Positions 26,584 to 39,450 of a stretch of 64,000 nt of DNA are shown here, piece after piece (position 1 is the stretch's first letter; each line of letters opens with the position of its first letter). Location: positions 12,993,777 through 13,057,776 of the forward strand of contig NC_051438.1 of the NCBI RefSeq assembly GCF_001649575.2. Reading direction: 5' to 3'. Origin of the DNA: Kryptolebias marmoratus (lineage: Eukaryota > Chordata > Actinopteri > Cyprinodontiformes > Rivulidae). The position numbers and the translations under genes are program-made. Below the pieces are notes generated by a model, which made no database searches, had not been told where the DNA came from, and saw only the letters and a list, made by a program, of their open reading frames with translations.

Positions 26584-26882
26584 AGCTGCTGAAGGCAAAG
26601 GCGGAGCAGTGATGTTTTAACCTGTGCGTATGTGTCTGTTAGCAGAATATTTCATGAACCACTGGACAGATTTCAATGAAATTCTCAGAAAGCAATCATT
26701 GGATGTACATCTACAACTGATTACCTTTTGGAGTCAACCTGATTCAAGCAGGTCACCACAGCTAAATGACTATGTTATTTTCCATGTTGAATCAAAACAG
26801 CTATAAAATTATCTTAATCCAAAACTCTGGTGTGAAAGACGGCAGGCAATACAAATTCCTTCAAGGAATGCTAGGCCTTTAA
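26584..26882 (+). repeat. Family C repeat, internally deleted copy (about 300 bp)
   Basis: It has the same ends as 25362-25822 (CAGCTGCTGAAGGCAAAGG and GGAATGCTAGGCCTTTAAT). It also shares GAACCACTGGACAGATTTCA and ATGTACATCTACAACTGATT, but lacks about 160 bp of the middle. Confidence 0.65.
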
Positions 26883-27904
26883 TTGCCTCATTTTTCAGCA
26901 AATCTACCAGCATATTTCTGGAGGTAGGGGAGGCTTTTTGCTTACAAAGACTATTCCTGCTGATTTAACAACACCCCTGCATAGATGTCCTTGAGACGAA
27001 AGCTGCTCCAGGCTGTCCGCGTGTGCTCGCCCTCTTTCTGCAATGCAAACATGTACATCACCGAGGAAAGAGCGAAAAATAAGCAAATTCCAAGGATGTA
27101 CTGCTCGTGTCAGTAAACTGGTTGGTTAGCCCACTACCGTCTCGTCTCAGAGGCCTTAGAAGCATCAAGATGGAAATTTTTAGAAACTTCTGACTCCATC
27201 ACCCGTACCAGCGGTCACAAGGGACGGAGAAGACAAAGAAAACCATTTTCGAGTACTATCACACAGCCTGTTATGAGGTCCCCAAGGAGGCTTTTGCCGA
27301 GCTAACATGCATGAAGAAACAAGACAGACAGAGTGTGGATAACCATCTTACCCATGTGCACTCCTCCTGGATTTCTAAATTAAAGATAGGGAGATAGCAC
27401 AGCTGCAATCTCTGCGTGGGATCTCCATTCACCGGTGAAGTAAAGGGACTTAAGGGAAACGGATCATCCCGGCATCTTTGGGGTCAAGGGTTTATTTAAT
27501 GAAGTCATATCAGTGATTTCTGCAGCTTCTCTTATCATCGGGGAGTATTTATATCCAGAAGGTGGTGTTGAAGTTCAATAACAGCAGCGCAGTAACAAAG
27601 GCTCCTTTATTATTTTTGCTTTTACAGTTGCAACTGGAAATTTATTATCTCGACTCCTCCAGCGCTAAAGAGTTTTGATAAAAACTGATTGTAACGCAGT
27701 GGGAATCCATCCAACAACCAGCTAAAAAAAAACAAAAAAAACAATGATAACGCAAATATTTTAACATCATAAATAAAGTACAAAAAAACATAACTAATGT
27801 TTTACTGGGAGATAGTATTGAGTTTTGAAAACTATGTGCTTAGTCTGCAACATAATACACCAGTAAGACTATGAACCTCAATTACTTTTTTTTTTGGACA
27901 CTGG
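26883..27904. other. Noncoding sequence, nothing recognised
   Basis: Unique sequence; the part near 27130-27570 has mixed composition but no clear signal. Confidence 0.45.
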
Positions 27905-28103
27905 TGTTTTAGGTTGGGATCAGACCGGTTTGGTCTCGGTTCTGCCTTACTCATCAATCTGGTCAGAACGAAGCTCTATTTCTCCAAACTGTTGCCATTC
28001 AAGAAGCTATCTACAACAGGTAACATATTAATTGTTTATAGCCTTTCCACAGAACCCCACTTCAAAAAAAAAAAAAAAAAAGAAAATCTGAACTTTGCTT
28101 TAA
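27905..28103 (-). mobile_element. Family B right arm only
   Basis: It contains CATCAATCTGGTCAGAACGA, CTCCAAACTGTTGCCATTCA, CTACAACAGGTAACATATTA and CACTTCAAAAA, then ends at TTAA (28100-28103). It is one arm of the palindrome; the other arm and the core are missing. Confidence 0.6.
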
Positions 28104-29544
28104 AATATTCTGTAAATCCTGAAAAATTCATTAGTGCATGGGACTAGGCTGAAAGCCAATAATAAATGTTGTGATCCTTCAGCCTGAAGCATCACAACAG
28201 CTGAAACAGATGAGACCCGAGAGGAGGAAAAGTAGGCTTGTTAAGCCTACAAAACTAAATATTTGATAGTTTGTTTGTTTTTTAAATCTTAGAAGAAAAA
28301 GAACGTTTTTATTTCATCGATGATAATTCACTTGTTCTTGCAAAATGACTCCCACCATGAACTGAAACTTTCTTAAGAAACTGAATGAAACAAGATAATT
28401 TACTGAACATAAGCTGTTTTTTTTAACATTCAAAGTGTCTTGTAACGGGGGTGAAAATTTGGATTCAGAAATGTCAGCTTCTATCGCTGTGTCGCAAACG
28501 GTGCAGAAAAAAACAAAACGTGTGGGTGGGGGCTTAGTTCAGTTTCTATAAACACATCAAAAACATACAAACTAATAAATAAAAACTCCTGCATTTTAAG
28601 AGGGGATTTTAAACAGTCATGGATACATGTCGCAAACACAACGGACAATAGATATGAGAAAATGCTTCATAGAAGAAAATAAATAACACCCCACAAATAA
28701 ATAAATAAATCTTGATGAGCATTTGTGTGAGAGAATGCTGAAAAACACACAGGTTTTCATGTGCATATGGGTGACTCATTCCTAGTTAATACAGAAGAAT
28801 AAAGCCGTCAGGAAAATTGAAAGACTTGGCCAGAATCTGAGGATAAACTGACAAAGGAGCTTTGACGACAATAAACCGACGTGTAAGGGAATTAAACAGG
28901 GTATTATTTTGAAACCTGACGGACTTCACAGTTTCTGTAAAGTAACTTAGAAAAAGGAGGCTGGATACTCGCTGCGACCCAACAAACAAGCAGGGTGAGG
29001 GTGGGATCATGCTGCGTAGTCCATTATAAAATCATTAATTAATTGCAGATTGCAAAATAACATCATTTAATCATTATAATTATGTCAAAAGTATAAACTA
29101 GAAAGGAAAAAAAAACTGGTTCATATCATTCCACTGGCAAGTGTTTTGACTCCAAGTGTCACAAAGACAAAGATTTAAAGTGACAGTGCTGATGCCAAGT
29201 GTTGTCCTCTCTCAATGCGCTGCAGACACATCATCCTCACTTCGCACTCAATATTCTCCAGGATTTAAATTAAGAATAAAGGAACAAAACATGTTTTGTT
29301 TTTTTTTGTTTTGTTTTTCTGAAAACAACTACACCAGAGAGCATCCATGATGTTATGAAAACAGCTTTGCATGGAAACACTGACTCTGTACCTGAGGCGG
29401 CAAAAATGTTAAATTTGAGGAGTTTTTTTTTCCTGCAGAGACTGACAGCTTCAGCAGCTCCGTACTGTCAGTCACTTTGCTCCTGTTAGGTCTGGGCTGT
29501 ACGTGCCGTTTAAGATAACGAGAAATGGGGTGGGGGAATAAAAG
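28104..29544. other. AT-rich noncoding sequence
   Basis: Short AATAAATAAATA tract near 28696; nothing else recognised. Confidence 0.5.
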
Positions 29545-29985
29545 CCAAGCATTCTTTGAAGGAATTTATTTTTACGCCAGAGTTTTAAACTGAAATCATG
29601 TTATGCTGAGAAGGAACAATCTGATGGTTGTTATGTTAAACCTCGCAAATGACCTTGTGTGCGCTCATGTGACACTGTGAGATCTCAGGAGACGTGTCAG
29701 AGCTCAGAGTTTATCGAGTGAACGACTCTCAGCTACTACCACGCTAAATATTAGGGCAATATCTGTAAAACTGTTGTACAAGGTCAATTATCTGTGACGG
29801 CCATCTTCTATCAGGTTGACTGCAAAAGTTGACAACTTGTAGATGCTCATCCAATGATTGGTTTCTAAAAGCTTCATTAAGATCGGTGCCGTTATTCATG
29901 AGATATTTTGCTAACACTGCAGACAAACAAGGAGACAGGCCATAAAAACCTCGGCCTTACTGATGTGACCGAGGCAGGAAAATAA
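29545..29985 (-). repeat. Family C repeat, minus-strand copy
   Basis: Landmarks are CGCCAGAGTTTTAAACTGAA, CTCTCAGCTACTACCACGCT, AATATCTGTAAAACTG, GAGATATTTTGCTAACACTG and a terminal ACCGAGGCAGG. The order matches the other copies. Confidence 0.6.
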
Positions 29986-31434
29986 CATTTTTTTCTGGTT
30001 GAACACTTTTCCACCCAGAAACTCAAGCCCTAAGTAATATTTTATTGTTAGGAGTAATTCTAAAAAGTGCCATTTTAGATTACCAGCAGGATAATACAAA
30101 TTTGCATCCAATAAAGTTTAATTCAGAAGAAAATAATTAATAGGAAACATTCAGCTTAGACAATTTATTTTTCCAGCGCCACAGGAAAATTACAAATTAT
30201 TCTTCATAATAATTCATTTTGTTGTTAATCTGCATATGGTTTTGTTTTGATAACATATTCACCTTTTGAATTTAGCCTCATGAATTAAAGATACAATTCC
30301 TCTCTTACTATTGCTTGATTTGATAGTATTACCAGCCTCATATGTTTTTAAAATAAAAAAATTTACAGTTACATGCATTTTATTGTGTCAGATTTGGCTT
30401 CTGTTGTTTTCAGGCATGTGTTCTCCGTGTTCTCTACTCATCACGTCTTCTCTTTGCTGAACGAACTGACGGCTCAGCGTCAAGAACTTCACCCCGTAAT
30501 TGTTCTTTGGTTCATATCGGTCGTGACATTTTTATAGGGCTTCATCTGCCGTGACAAACCACATTCTGCAGCCCTAATGGGGTCGCTCTTTTTCCTTTCT
30601 TCAGTATCTCCTACAACCAGCCTTTGTTCCTCACAGCACAATCTGGAGATGCCATTAGTGCGGAGGAAGACAGTGATGTTTAGTGACAGTCAACGACTCC
30701 TCCGGTCAGAAGAGTGCCCGGGAGTCATCCGAGTGTCACACACACTCCTCCAACCTGACTGAGCACAACCTCAGCTCCCCGAGTTCACCTTTGTTTCAGC
30801 CATCAGAAAAGGAGGGAGCTAATTGTATGACAGGGTCAGAGTGGGCAGCGCCCACAACAGCCCGAGTCGTGCCACTGCGCCACACTGCCAGGCGATCTTG
30901 TCAAAAACGCTGTAGGAGAATCAGACGGAAAAAAAAAAAAATGAAGCAAGTGGGGGAAGGCTCTCATTTTGCTGCGAGCGGCAGCAGTTTTTGTCTTTGT
31001 GTTCTGTTCATGACTATTGTCATCACATTTAGGGGCTGAGCTCAAAAACATGCTGAAATTCTGCAGGGGGGTGCTGGGTGGGATGATAAGAGAAGAAGCT
31101 ACATGGCCTGTTCAGAGCTGATAACTCAGACTCAGCATAAATCAAACACCTTCTGGCGGTTCAAATAATTTGTACAGTGGGGCATCATGTGCTGAGACGG
31201 GACAGAGGAATTCACAGTAAGAAAGTATCATGCCTCACTGCCCCAAAACCAAATGCTGCCGACGTGTCAAATTATATCTTCCAAGTGAAATGCTTATGCT
31301 GTACTTTAACAGCATTACGGCCTATTTTACATCACTTCTTTTACACTGGAAATTGAATTAATGCAGGATTCCCAAGCAGAAATGTGAAGTGGTTTGCACC
31401 AATTTTACCACATCTGCAGATCTTTTAAAGTGTG
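29986..31434. other. Noncoding sequence, nothing recognised
   Basis: A plus-strand open frame at 30683-31039 (118 codons) is low-complexity (Ser-rich, then a Lys run) and has no domain; I do not call it a gene. Confidence 0.45.
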
Positions 31435-32374
31435 TTTCAGTAGAAAAGCTGTGAACAAATAATCACTGTCTTTTCATAGATAGCTGTTTGAACGACCACA
31501 GTTTAGAGAAATAGAGTTCTGACCAGATTGATGAGCTACTTCAATCTAAAAAAAAAAAAAATTCATAGTGGTTCATGCAAATGCCATTTTATCAACCTTT
31601 ACATCAGTCAGTTTCACATTACATAGTTATTTACATAAAATTCTAGTCTCTGGCAAAGACAAAAAGCACAAGTGGCAGGTAGCTGTAGCACTGCTGAGGC
31701 TCTTCTGGCTGGAATATCATATTCCTGCTGGAATGACTGCACTGCAGACACAGGTAAAGGTTTCTATCATCTTATGACTCACTGGACAGATTTTAATGAA
31801 ACTTGCAGAAAGCAATCATCGGATGTACATCTACAACTGATTAACATTTGGAGTCAACCTGATTCAAGATGGCTGCCACAGGTAAGTAATATTAAAAAAC
31901 ACAAAATTGACTATAACTTAGCCAGTTTTACAGATATTGTGCTAAGATTTAGTGTGGTAGCAGCTGAGAGTCGTTGACAACAGAGCGTGACATCGCACAA
32001 TATCTCACAAGTTCGTGCATAGTCTTATTTCCAAAGTTTGACCAAATTGGCTACATTTCATTACTTAACACAAAATGATCTGAGTCTAAATCTCTGTCAT
32101 GAAAGGCGGTGAGTGGTATGATGCTAGGCCTTTAATTAAAATGGTGCTCAATGAACTTTGGTTGTGTTTTTGAGACTGGAGTTGTATTAAGAAAGCAGCA
32201 GGCCACTTCAGTCTTGGTTTGTGTCAAAGTAGCTCATGGTTCATCAGTCTGGTCAGAATTAAACTATTTCTCTAAATGGCAATCGTTCAAAGATGCTACA
32301 GGTAAGATATTAATTGTTCATAATGTTTCCACAAAACACCACTTCAAAAAATAAAAAATCTGAATCATTTTTAA
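31435..32374. mobile_element. Family B transposon with both arms and TTAA at both ends, carrying a nested family C repeat
   Basis: The element begins TTAA at 31435-31438 and ends TTAA at 32371-32374. The left arm (31435-31660) contains GATAGCTGTTTGAACGACCA, CAGATTGATGAGC and CAGTTTCACATTACATA. The right arm (about 32150-32374) contains their complements (CATCAGTCTGGTCAGAATTA, CACCACTTCAAAAAATAAAA). The core at 31660-31765 (GGCAGGTAGCTGTAGCACTG) matches other copies. A family-C repeat occupies about 31768-32140. The element is non-coding and non-autonomous. A Kolobok-like superfamily is suspected from the TTAA target and the common teleost consensus. Confidence 0.7.
31768..32140 (+). repeat. 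Family C repeat nested in family B
   Basis: It starts near CACTGGACAGATTTTAATGA, continues with ATGTACATCTACAACTGATT and GGAGTCAACCTGATTCAAGA, and ends near GATGCTAGGCCTTTAATT. It lies between the core and right arm of the surrounding B element. Confidence 0.7.
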
Positions 32375-35300
32375 GTGATTTGAACCAATTTTCCTGCATC
32401 TAAAAAGATAATAATGCTGCTGATTATCTAGCATGGCTAAAAGAAGAGTAAAACAGCTCTTGGTGCATTTTTGAATCGTGGCATGTGGTTACAACAGAAG
32501 AAACCACTCTATATGCAGTTAATGGGTTGACTTGGCTGCTTCATACTTGTGGGACCTCAGGCCCTACTGTTTGCTTTAGGCACTGGCAATTTCCAACAGG
32601 CTGTGGGAGGCTCTCTGCATCAGTGTTGGCTTAACACAAAATGGCAGTCTGATACAGACGAGGGGTATAAATAATATCTTAGTGTGCTACTTGGCTCATT
32701 GCTGCAAATGTGCTTTACTGACAATTTGCAGTCTGATGTATAATTTTGCAAGGATAAAACTGACATGAAAGATTAGACAGAAAAAAAAAACGTCCAAATG
32801 ATCTACTGTCTATAGTCTTTCAGCTCCATTTAATGAGCAAGCAGAGCTGAGGTATGTCACTGATTAATAATAATAAAGAAAAGGAATCCGAAAAGTAAAA
32901 TGAGTTTGATAAAAATGAAAGCTGAGCACTGCTGAGACAAAAAGCACCTTTGTGAAGTCTTAGAAATGTTATCAAAAGGAGGAGGTCCTTTTTTAAAAAC
33001 ATGAAAAAGGTTTGTTCCACAGTTTCATCTTGATCTTTTGAAACGAGTGGGACAAATCTTTTCTTCTTCTGCAGAAAAACATACACAGATAAAGACTTTG
33101 GGACAAATTATCTTCTCAAAACGATTAATTTGTCCTTGCGTGGAAAAAAAGCTAAAGTTTTCACTTTATCTGCGTGAACATAAATAAAGAAGTCTCTGAG
33201 GAAAGCGTATAGAAATGGCATTTTAACAACTTCATGGAGCCAGCAACGTAATTTAATCTAGTGAGAAAGGCAGAAGAATGCAATATGCAGTCTTGTGTTT
33301 TTGACCAAGAAATTGGAAAATAAAACAAACTGCATTTTTAATAGTTCAGTTTTAAATGAATCTGTGTTGGTTTTAAGCGTTGTAAAAACATCATTTTAAA
33401 TACCCAAAAAACAACCTCACCACCTTTATGGTGGCTTTACAAACTGTGGCAGCTTTTTGAGAAACACAGTCTGAATTGTGGCTCCAATGAAGTAATGAAC
33501 GACAGTGAGTGTAAGACATCATGAAAGCAATTAATATTTCAGCTGAGGAGCAGCAGCCATGATAGGAAAGGCCTAACACACACGGTAACATCTTTCCTCC
33601 CAAGAAACAAAAAGGTGACAACAGGGAGACAAGAGATACACGACATTCTATATAAAACTGCTGTCTCAGTGGAATACAAAGAATATTAATGTGGATTATA
33701 AATACACCCGAAGCGTAAAAAGCTCAAAACCTTACAGCACTGTAAATATGCTAATGTAAACATGGAGCGAATTTTATGCAACAGCTAAAGTGAAAAATTG
33801 TGATATCTAAAATTTACAGTTGTCTGTTTTTTTTTATTCCTCTTTATTTGAAAACATGTAAATATTATTTTGGGGGGAGCGGTATTGTCAGGTGAGGCTA
33901 GTAAATTTAACAAACCCAGCAAGGAGGAAATGTAGGGCTGATGAATAACTTCCATTTCCTTTTTCTGTTCTCTGTGTAGTTTTTTCCTCCCCTCTTACAC
34001 CGTAATTCAATATTTCCCACCGTTTTCTTACTCGACACTAATAAGGACACAGAAGGGTAATAAGACCCTCAGATGGGTGCTGCCCAGTGTATACCCTGAA
34101 ACTCTGCAGAGAGATACTGCTCTTTGTGGATTAATGTGCCTTTATGAGCCTGTCGTGTCTGGTGGAGATTAAAGGGACCTGCCCAACAACAGTTTAACCC
34201 AGTGGAGCCCTTAGATACGAGAAGACCTGGGCTTCAGGAATATGTCACTGAAATCTCTCTAATGGTACAACAAATTTAATATATTAGGACAATATTTCAG
34301 AGAACAGTATAAAATGCTCAGATTAGAATTCAAGATTGGTTTTAATGACCACAGCAAAGTACCCATCTAGTATTTCTGGCAATCTAACAAAGAGTGTGTA
34401 AGCAGATCTATCTAAAACCCTGTTGTCAAGATGGAGGTGTGCTGCCTTTTCACTGTACAGATGAAGGCTGAGATTTTCCTGTTTCACTACGTTACAACTG
34501 GAGTTTAAAGCTAGACAACAACAAAAAAGAAAACTCTGGGTCATAACTGTCCTCCAATATCTTTTATTAGGAAAGAGTCTTGTGCATACTGCAGATACAA
34601 TTCTGAGCAACAATGGAAAACCCTGAATTTTGCTGATTCCTGACATGTCACAAAGATTTGGTCCAGGGTTGGTTTTACAGTAACACCTTGTAGCAGGGGC
34701 ACCAAAATTAGCAACAGTATCACTTTGAATACTGTCACAGAAACTCAGCTGCAAAGTGGAAATCTAACAGAACCCACTTTCTCCACTTTGTGTACAACGA
34801 GCACACATTCTTTCGAAGAAACACTTATATACCTGCTGCGTCTTCTGCTTAGAAAAAGATTAATATGTCGGCAGGAATGTTTCTAACAAAAATAAATAAA
34901 TAACACACTGGCATGTTGATTCTGTAATGTTATATAGTAATGGTTAAAAAAGTAACAAAACAAATGGACAGCATCATTAATTTAAAAAGATCAAGGTTAA
35001 ATTTATGTTAGAAAGTTTTAACATGGCCTAATTTATATGCAGTAATAACACAACAAGCCACTCAGATTGTAGCAGCATATATCAAAGTATAATTTAAGGA
35101 AGGCTTAATGGTATTAAAGATGGATCCACCCCAATCTTACTGTTGACCAAAAATTAAAATAAAAAAAGCTCCATCTCAATCACCATTAATTAAAATGTTC
35201 CACTGACAAAGTTTTACAGATTCACACGTTGAGTGATTTAAAACCATACACAGTAACCTTTATTAAAACAATGCCATCAAATCATGTAAAGACACGGTGA

Positions 35301-37539
35301 CATTTGGAGACCTTTTCCTGTCTCACCTTTGCTCATACATGTGCATGTCTGGGCTGTCGGCAACATCATATCCAACCAGCCCAGTTCAACACTTTTTGTA
35401 TCTATTTGCGTCAGACCCAGAATGCCCCATCTGACTTTTCAGTTTTAATTATATTGTCAACTGTGGAATAACTGGGATGAATAAGTCTCCTCGGTGTCTT
35501 GTGTTTAAGAGTGATGAGATGTTCTGAACTGGGAGTACCAATTTGCTGCTGTGATTCCAAAATAAAAGACAGAGGAAGTCATTAGAGGAGCTGTTAACAA
35601 TATCGTATGAACTGAGCTTGGTCAGAGGCCAGGATACTTTCAATCACAGCTTGAAACTGGACACCAACTCACATCCATTAAAAGACAGCTGCATAGAATA
35701 AATAACTTCTTATATTCTTGTTCATTCGTCCCCTGATGTCTCCCTGCCCAAACTGCACGTTGAGCAAATTAATTAAATGAACAAATTGAACTGAGCTTTA
35801 TTGTTCTTGCTGAAAGTGTAGAACAGAACTAAACCCTGAAAGAAGCAAAGGCAAAATTAAAATCAATATTCTGTAAAATCACTCTAAAGTCTATAAAAAG
35901 CACACCAGAAAATGCACATTATTCAGTGTCCAATTAAGCCAAAGTAGCATCTGTTAGGGTAGGGAGAAGAGAAGACTGATTTTTTTTGACAGAGAAGGCT
36001 TGAGCACCAGCTGCAATGTGTCTCCACCCACACACAAAAATTCAGTCTGCCATCAACATAAATCCTCCAAGTTGACTTCACTTGGTTTTCCTAACCCATG
36101 ACCCGCACACTTAAAGACAAGCATATCAGCTTACTGTACACAAGCCTGAAGCAGTCAATTAAATATAAATGAGATGTGTAAACTCTTTTTGCCCGAACAC
36201 TTCATCTGTTGATGAGTTTGTAGTTAAACGCCCAGAGAAAAATAATAACAAAAACTCAAATTGGACAGTGATTATAGATTTGCAAACCAAAAATAAATAA
36301 ATAAAAAGGTGGAACAATACTTGCTTTGTATGCAATGTACTGTGAGTGAGTGAGAGCAGCTGTGTCCAACTCAAGATAACTGAAACTGTAAAGCTCAGGG
36401 TTTCTCACCCATGTTTGTTCTGTTCTTCTCATTTTATTTCACTCGTCGTTTATTATCACAATATTCTTTTTTAAGTAGATGTGTAGCGTAATCTATATAC
36501 AGGTAACCACTGGAAAACTACCACTTACAGTATTAAACAGAGCAATACTTAAATCTACTTCATTTAGACTTTTTCTTTTTTCCCCCCCAGTTGAACACTT
36601 TATTCCTTTAGGGGTTATCAAACATTCAACACTGCTACTTCTTAAATTATACTTTAAAAGTTGTTAAAGACAAAGAAATTTACTGGAGCTTTTAGCCTTC
36701 TAACTTGTTGACTGAGTGAATCCAATGTGGGTATTTTATAGAGATCGGCAGTGATTTTCAAATGTTCAAAGTCTAGTTAAAAGATTTAACGGCACCATTT
36801 TTTAAAGGTTAGTATTATTATTAATACCTGCACCTGATAGAAACGCTAAGTTGTTTCCTAAAGATGCTTTTTTTTCCTACAGAACATCCCCATCCCCTCT
36901 CAGAAAGAAAAAAAGAAGAGAGAAAGAACTTGGAGCATCCCAGCATCTGTTTCTGCCACTGTAGTTTACTTTGAAAGAATTACAAAGTGGAAACTATGGT
37001 CGCAAGTGAGCTCAGCTTAACTATCAGAATACGTGCATCCCCTTTCATGCTGATCCATCGGACTGTTGGGAAGGATCCCAGGCTATTGGGATTAGCAGCA
37101 GGACACGACTCTGTATAAAACCTATGTTTCATTAGAGGATTTTTCAGCTGCGGGACTTGGGATGAGTAAAGTAAACTTCAACTCAACTGTGTGGACGCGG
37201 TCATTTTTCAGCAAAAACAGGAAACTGGCAGCAGTCCTAAATCACAAAGCATCGGCTGAGTAAAGCTGTCTTTAAGATGCTCTCTCTGCTTTAAAACAGT
37301 TAGTAGTTGTGCTGTAATAATTAGGCTTGCATGAGTAAAGGATGAAATAGACACGTGTTGTGAGAAGCATGAATTGCTGCAAGTTGGTCTTTAGTGCGTA
37401 GAAGTGGTTAGTAGGTGGGGGGGTTAGGCAAAGCCGGCGGAACCAGACCAGATGGGATGTGGGTGTCAAATATCTGAAGAAAACTCAAATAATTACTGGA
37501 TTTATTTGAAAAGTGTTTCTCTTCAAATGCCCGTCAATA

Positions 37540-37571
37540 GTATTGCATGGCTTGGTAATGCCATGCAATAC
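37540..37571. repeat. Perfect 12-bp hairpin followed by (GATG)n
   Basis: GTATTGCATGGC (37540-37551) and GCCATGCAATAC (37560-37571) pair exactly around an 8-base loop. A GATG tetranucleotide run follows (37572-37595). Confidence 0.7.
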
Positions 37572-37671
37572 GATGGATGGATGGATGGATGGATGATGTA
37601 CATATAAACAAATAAACCAGACTGTATAGTATAATGAAGTAGGGAACTTTAAATGAAATAAAAGCTTTAGG

Positions 37672-37674
<3 letters not shown>

Positions 37675-37708
<34 letters not shown>
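37675..37708. repeat. (TA)n microsatellite
   Basis: Uninterrupted TA dinucleotides, about 17 copies. Confidence 0.95.
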
Positions 37709-37715
<7 letters not shown>

Positions 37716-39359
37716 GTTTTAAATAGCTAACAAACACTTTAACTTTCTGTACATTTATGGAAACAGAAGATCTGAAAAAAAATTTATTATTCGCAAACTC
37801 ATCATCGGTAAACATTCATCATTTAAATGATTGGAACTTATATGTTTACTATTGCATTTAACTTAGTGTGCCTACACCGAGGATGCACAGCAGCTTGAAT
37901 GCTTGCAAACAAGCTAAATAAAACTAAATTTATTAGTTACCATTGAATTTAGGCAATAAACTATACTGAAGAACCTACGCGGACCACAGCTCTAAATCCC
38001 TACAACCTTGAACCAGTGTCGGTCGCTGACATATTACTTTACAAAGTCTATAGTATTTATGTAATATCACTTTCAACATTAACTCTGCATGAAACATAAA
38101 ACCACTGCGTTGTTACCCAAAAAATTAAATAAATAAAAAACAGTACTGAGTGAAGCTGCTGTGCATTCATCTCTTTGAAATACAAGCTTTGGTGACAAGA
38201 AACTGCAGGTATGAAAAAACACACTTTGATTCAACATGAATGCATTGTCAGTGGGCATTTAAATCCATAGACGCTGTAATCAAGTGCAAGGCAAGCTGTT
38301 AAAAAAAATGAAATAAAATAAAAGCTGCACCCAGCCTCAGTGGTAGCTGCGTTGTCATGATTAATTCTATGGGAGTAAAAGACTCGCATTTTTTTTTTTC
38401 CTTCTGTGAGCCTCGTGTTCCTGATGGCCTTGCCAAGAAATTCTGCTGCTTAGCTTTAAGCTTTGAATCTGTTATGTTCAGACCCCATTTCACATGGGAA
38501 ATGGTTTGTTTGGGGAAAACAATAACCGAACCTACACAGATCAGAGAGCCTGTTCTCTCGCTGCTACATGTTCATGCTGGATAATAAATGCTTCGTGTTT
38601 TGTGGGAATCGACTTGCATGACGTAACATCAGAATAAAGATTTCAAGTAAAACATGTGAAGGAGCGACAAAAGATTTGGACGCGACCTCTGGTTTTATGC
38701 AAATAGACAAAATCAAAAGATTCTTCCAAAGATAATAGAAATGTTTTATCAATATGGACTCTTTAGAAAGCCTAAACCCTGAACAGTGTAACATTATACT
38801 GTACAACATTCTGTTTAAGCCCGAATGTGCTCCAAAACTAGGGGCTCTGTTGACTCAGTTGAATTGCTTGCCTGAGGCACTGGTGCCTGGACACATACAC
38901 ATAATTAGGAAAGGTCATTGTGCCTCCTGTCTTGTCAACAAAATCACTTCAAGATGACAAATTCTAGCTCAGGCAGCCAGACCTGAACCTCCCTCAGATA
39001 CCCTTGCCAATCACACACCAGCAGGGGTGTCTAGCCTTAGGTGATTTATAATGATCCCTTTTACATGCCGTACTAATAGGGCTCAGCATAACAATTAGCC
39101 ATACATTTGGGTATAAAAACCAATAACAAGCCAAAATGTCATAATCTTGTAATTTTGGAGAATGACGAGAGAATAAGAGCAAATTTTTACATAAAAATAC
39201 AGCAACACAAATTGCAAATTAATCACTCTTATTAATGTAAAAGAAAAACAAAATTGTCACCATTTATTTAAAGCTATAAGAAAACAGAGTTACGCATCTT
39301 ATTTTTTACTGTAACAAACAAATTATGTTGGGAGGGAAAAACATACATCTTTGCTGTCA

Positions 39360-39450
39360 TTTCTTCATGAGATATTTTGGCAACAGACAGTAGCACAAAC
39401 ACAGGCAAAAACATCATCGTCTGCGTTTTACTTTTCGTGGGTGACAACTA
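39360..39450 (-). repeat. Family C terminal fragment
   Basis: CATGAGATATTTTGGCAACA, then CACAGGCAAAAACATCATCG, matches one end of family C only. Confidence 0.5.

Larger units (their letters stand above)
32375..39359. other. Long unique AT-rich stretch
   Basis: It holds the (TA)n and the 12-bp hairpin listed separately. A minus-strand open frame of 143 codons at 34323-34754 has no recognisable fold or family. A mixed-composition block at 34010-34250 could be conserved. No exon of the minus-strand gene recognised. Confidence 0.45.

Noticed and set aside
30683..31039. 118-codon plus-strand open frame
   Set aside because: Low-complexity Ser-rich then Lys/Arg-rich run driven by a poly-A tract; no domain.
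34323..34754. 143-codon minus-strand open frame
   Set aside because: No domain, signal peptide or repeat motif; AT-rich codons; no flanking splice logic. Probably chance.
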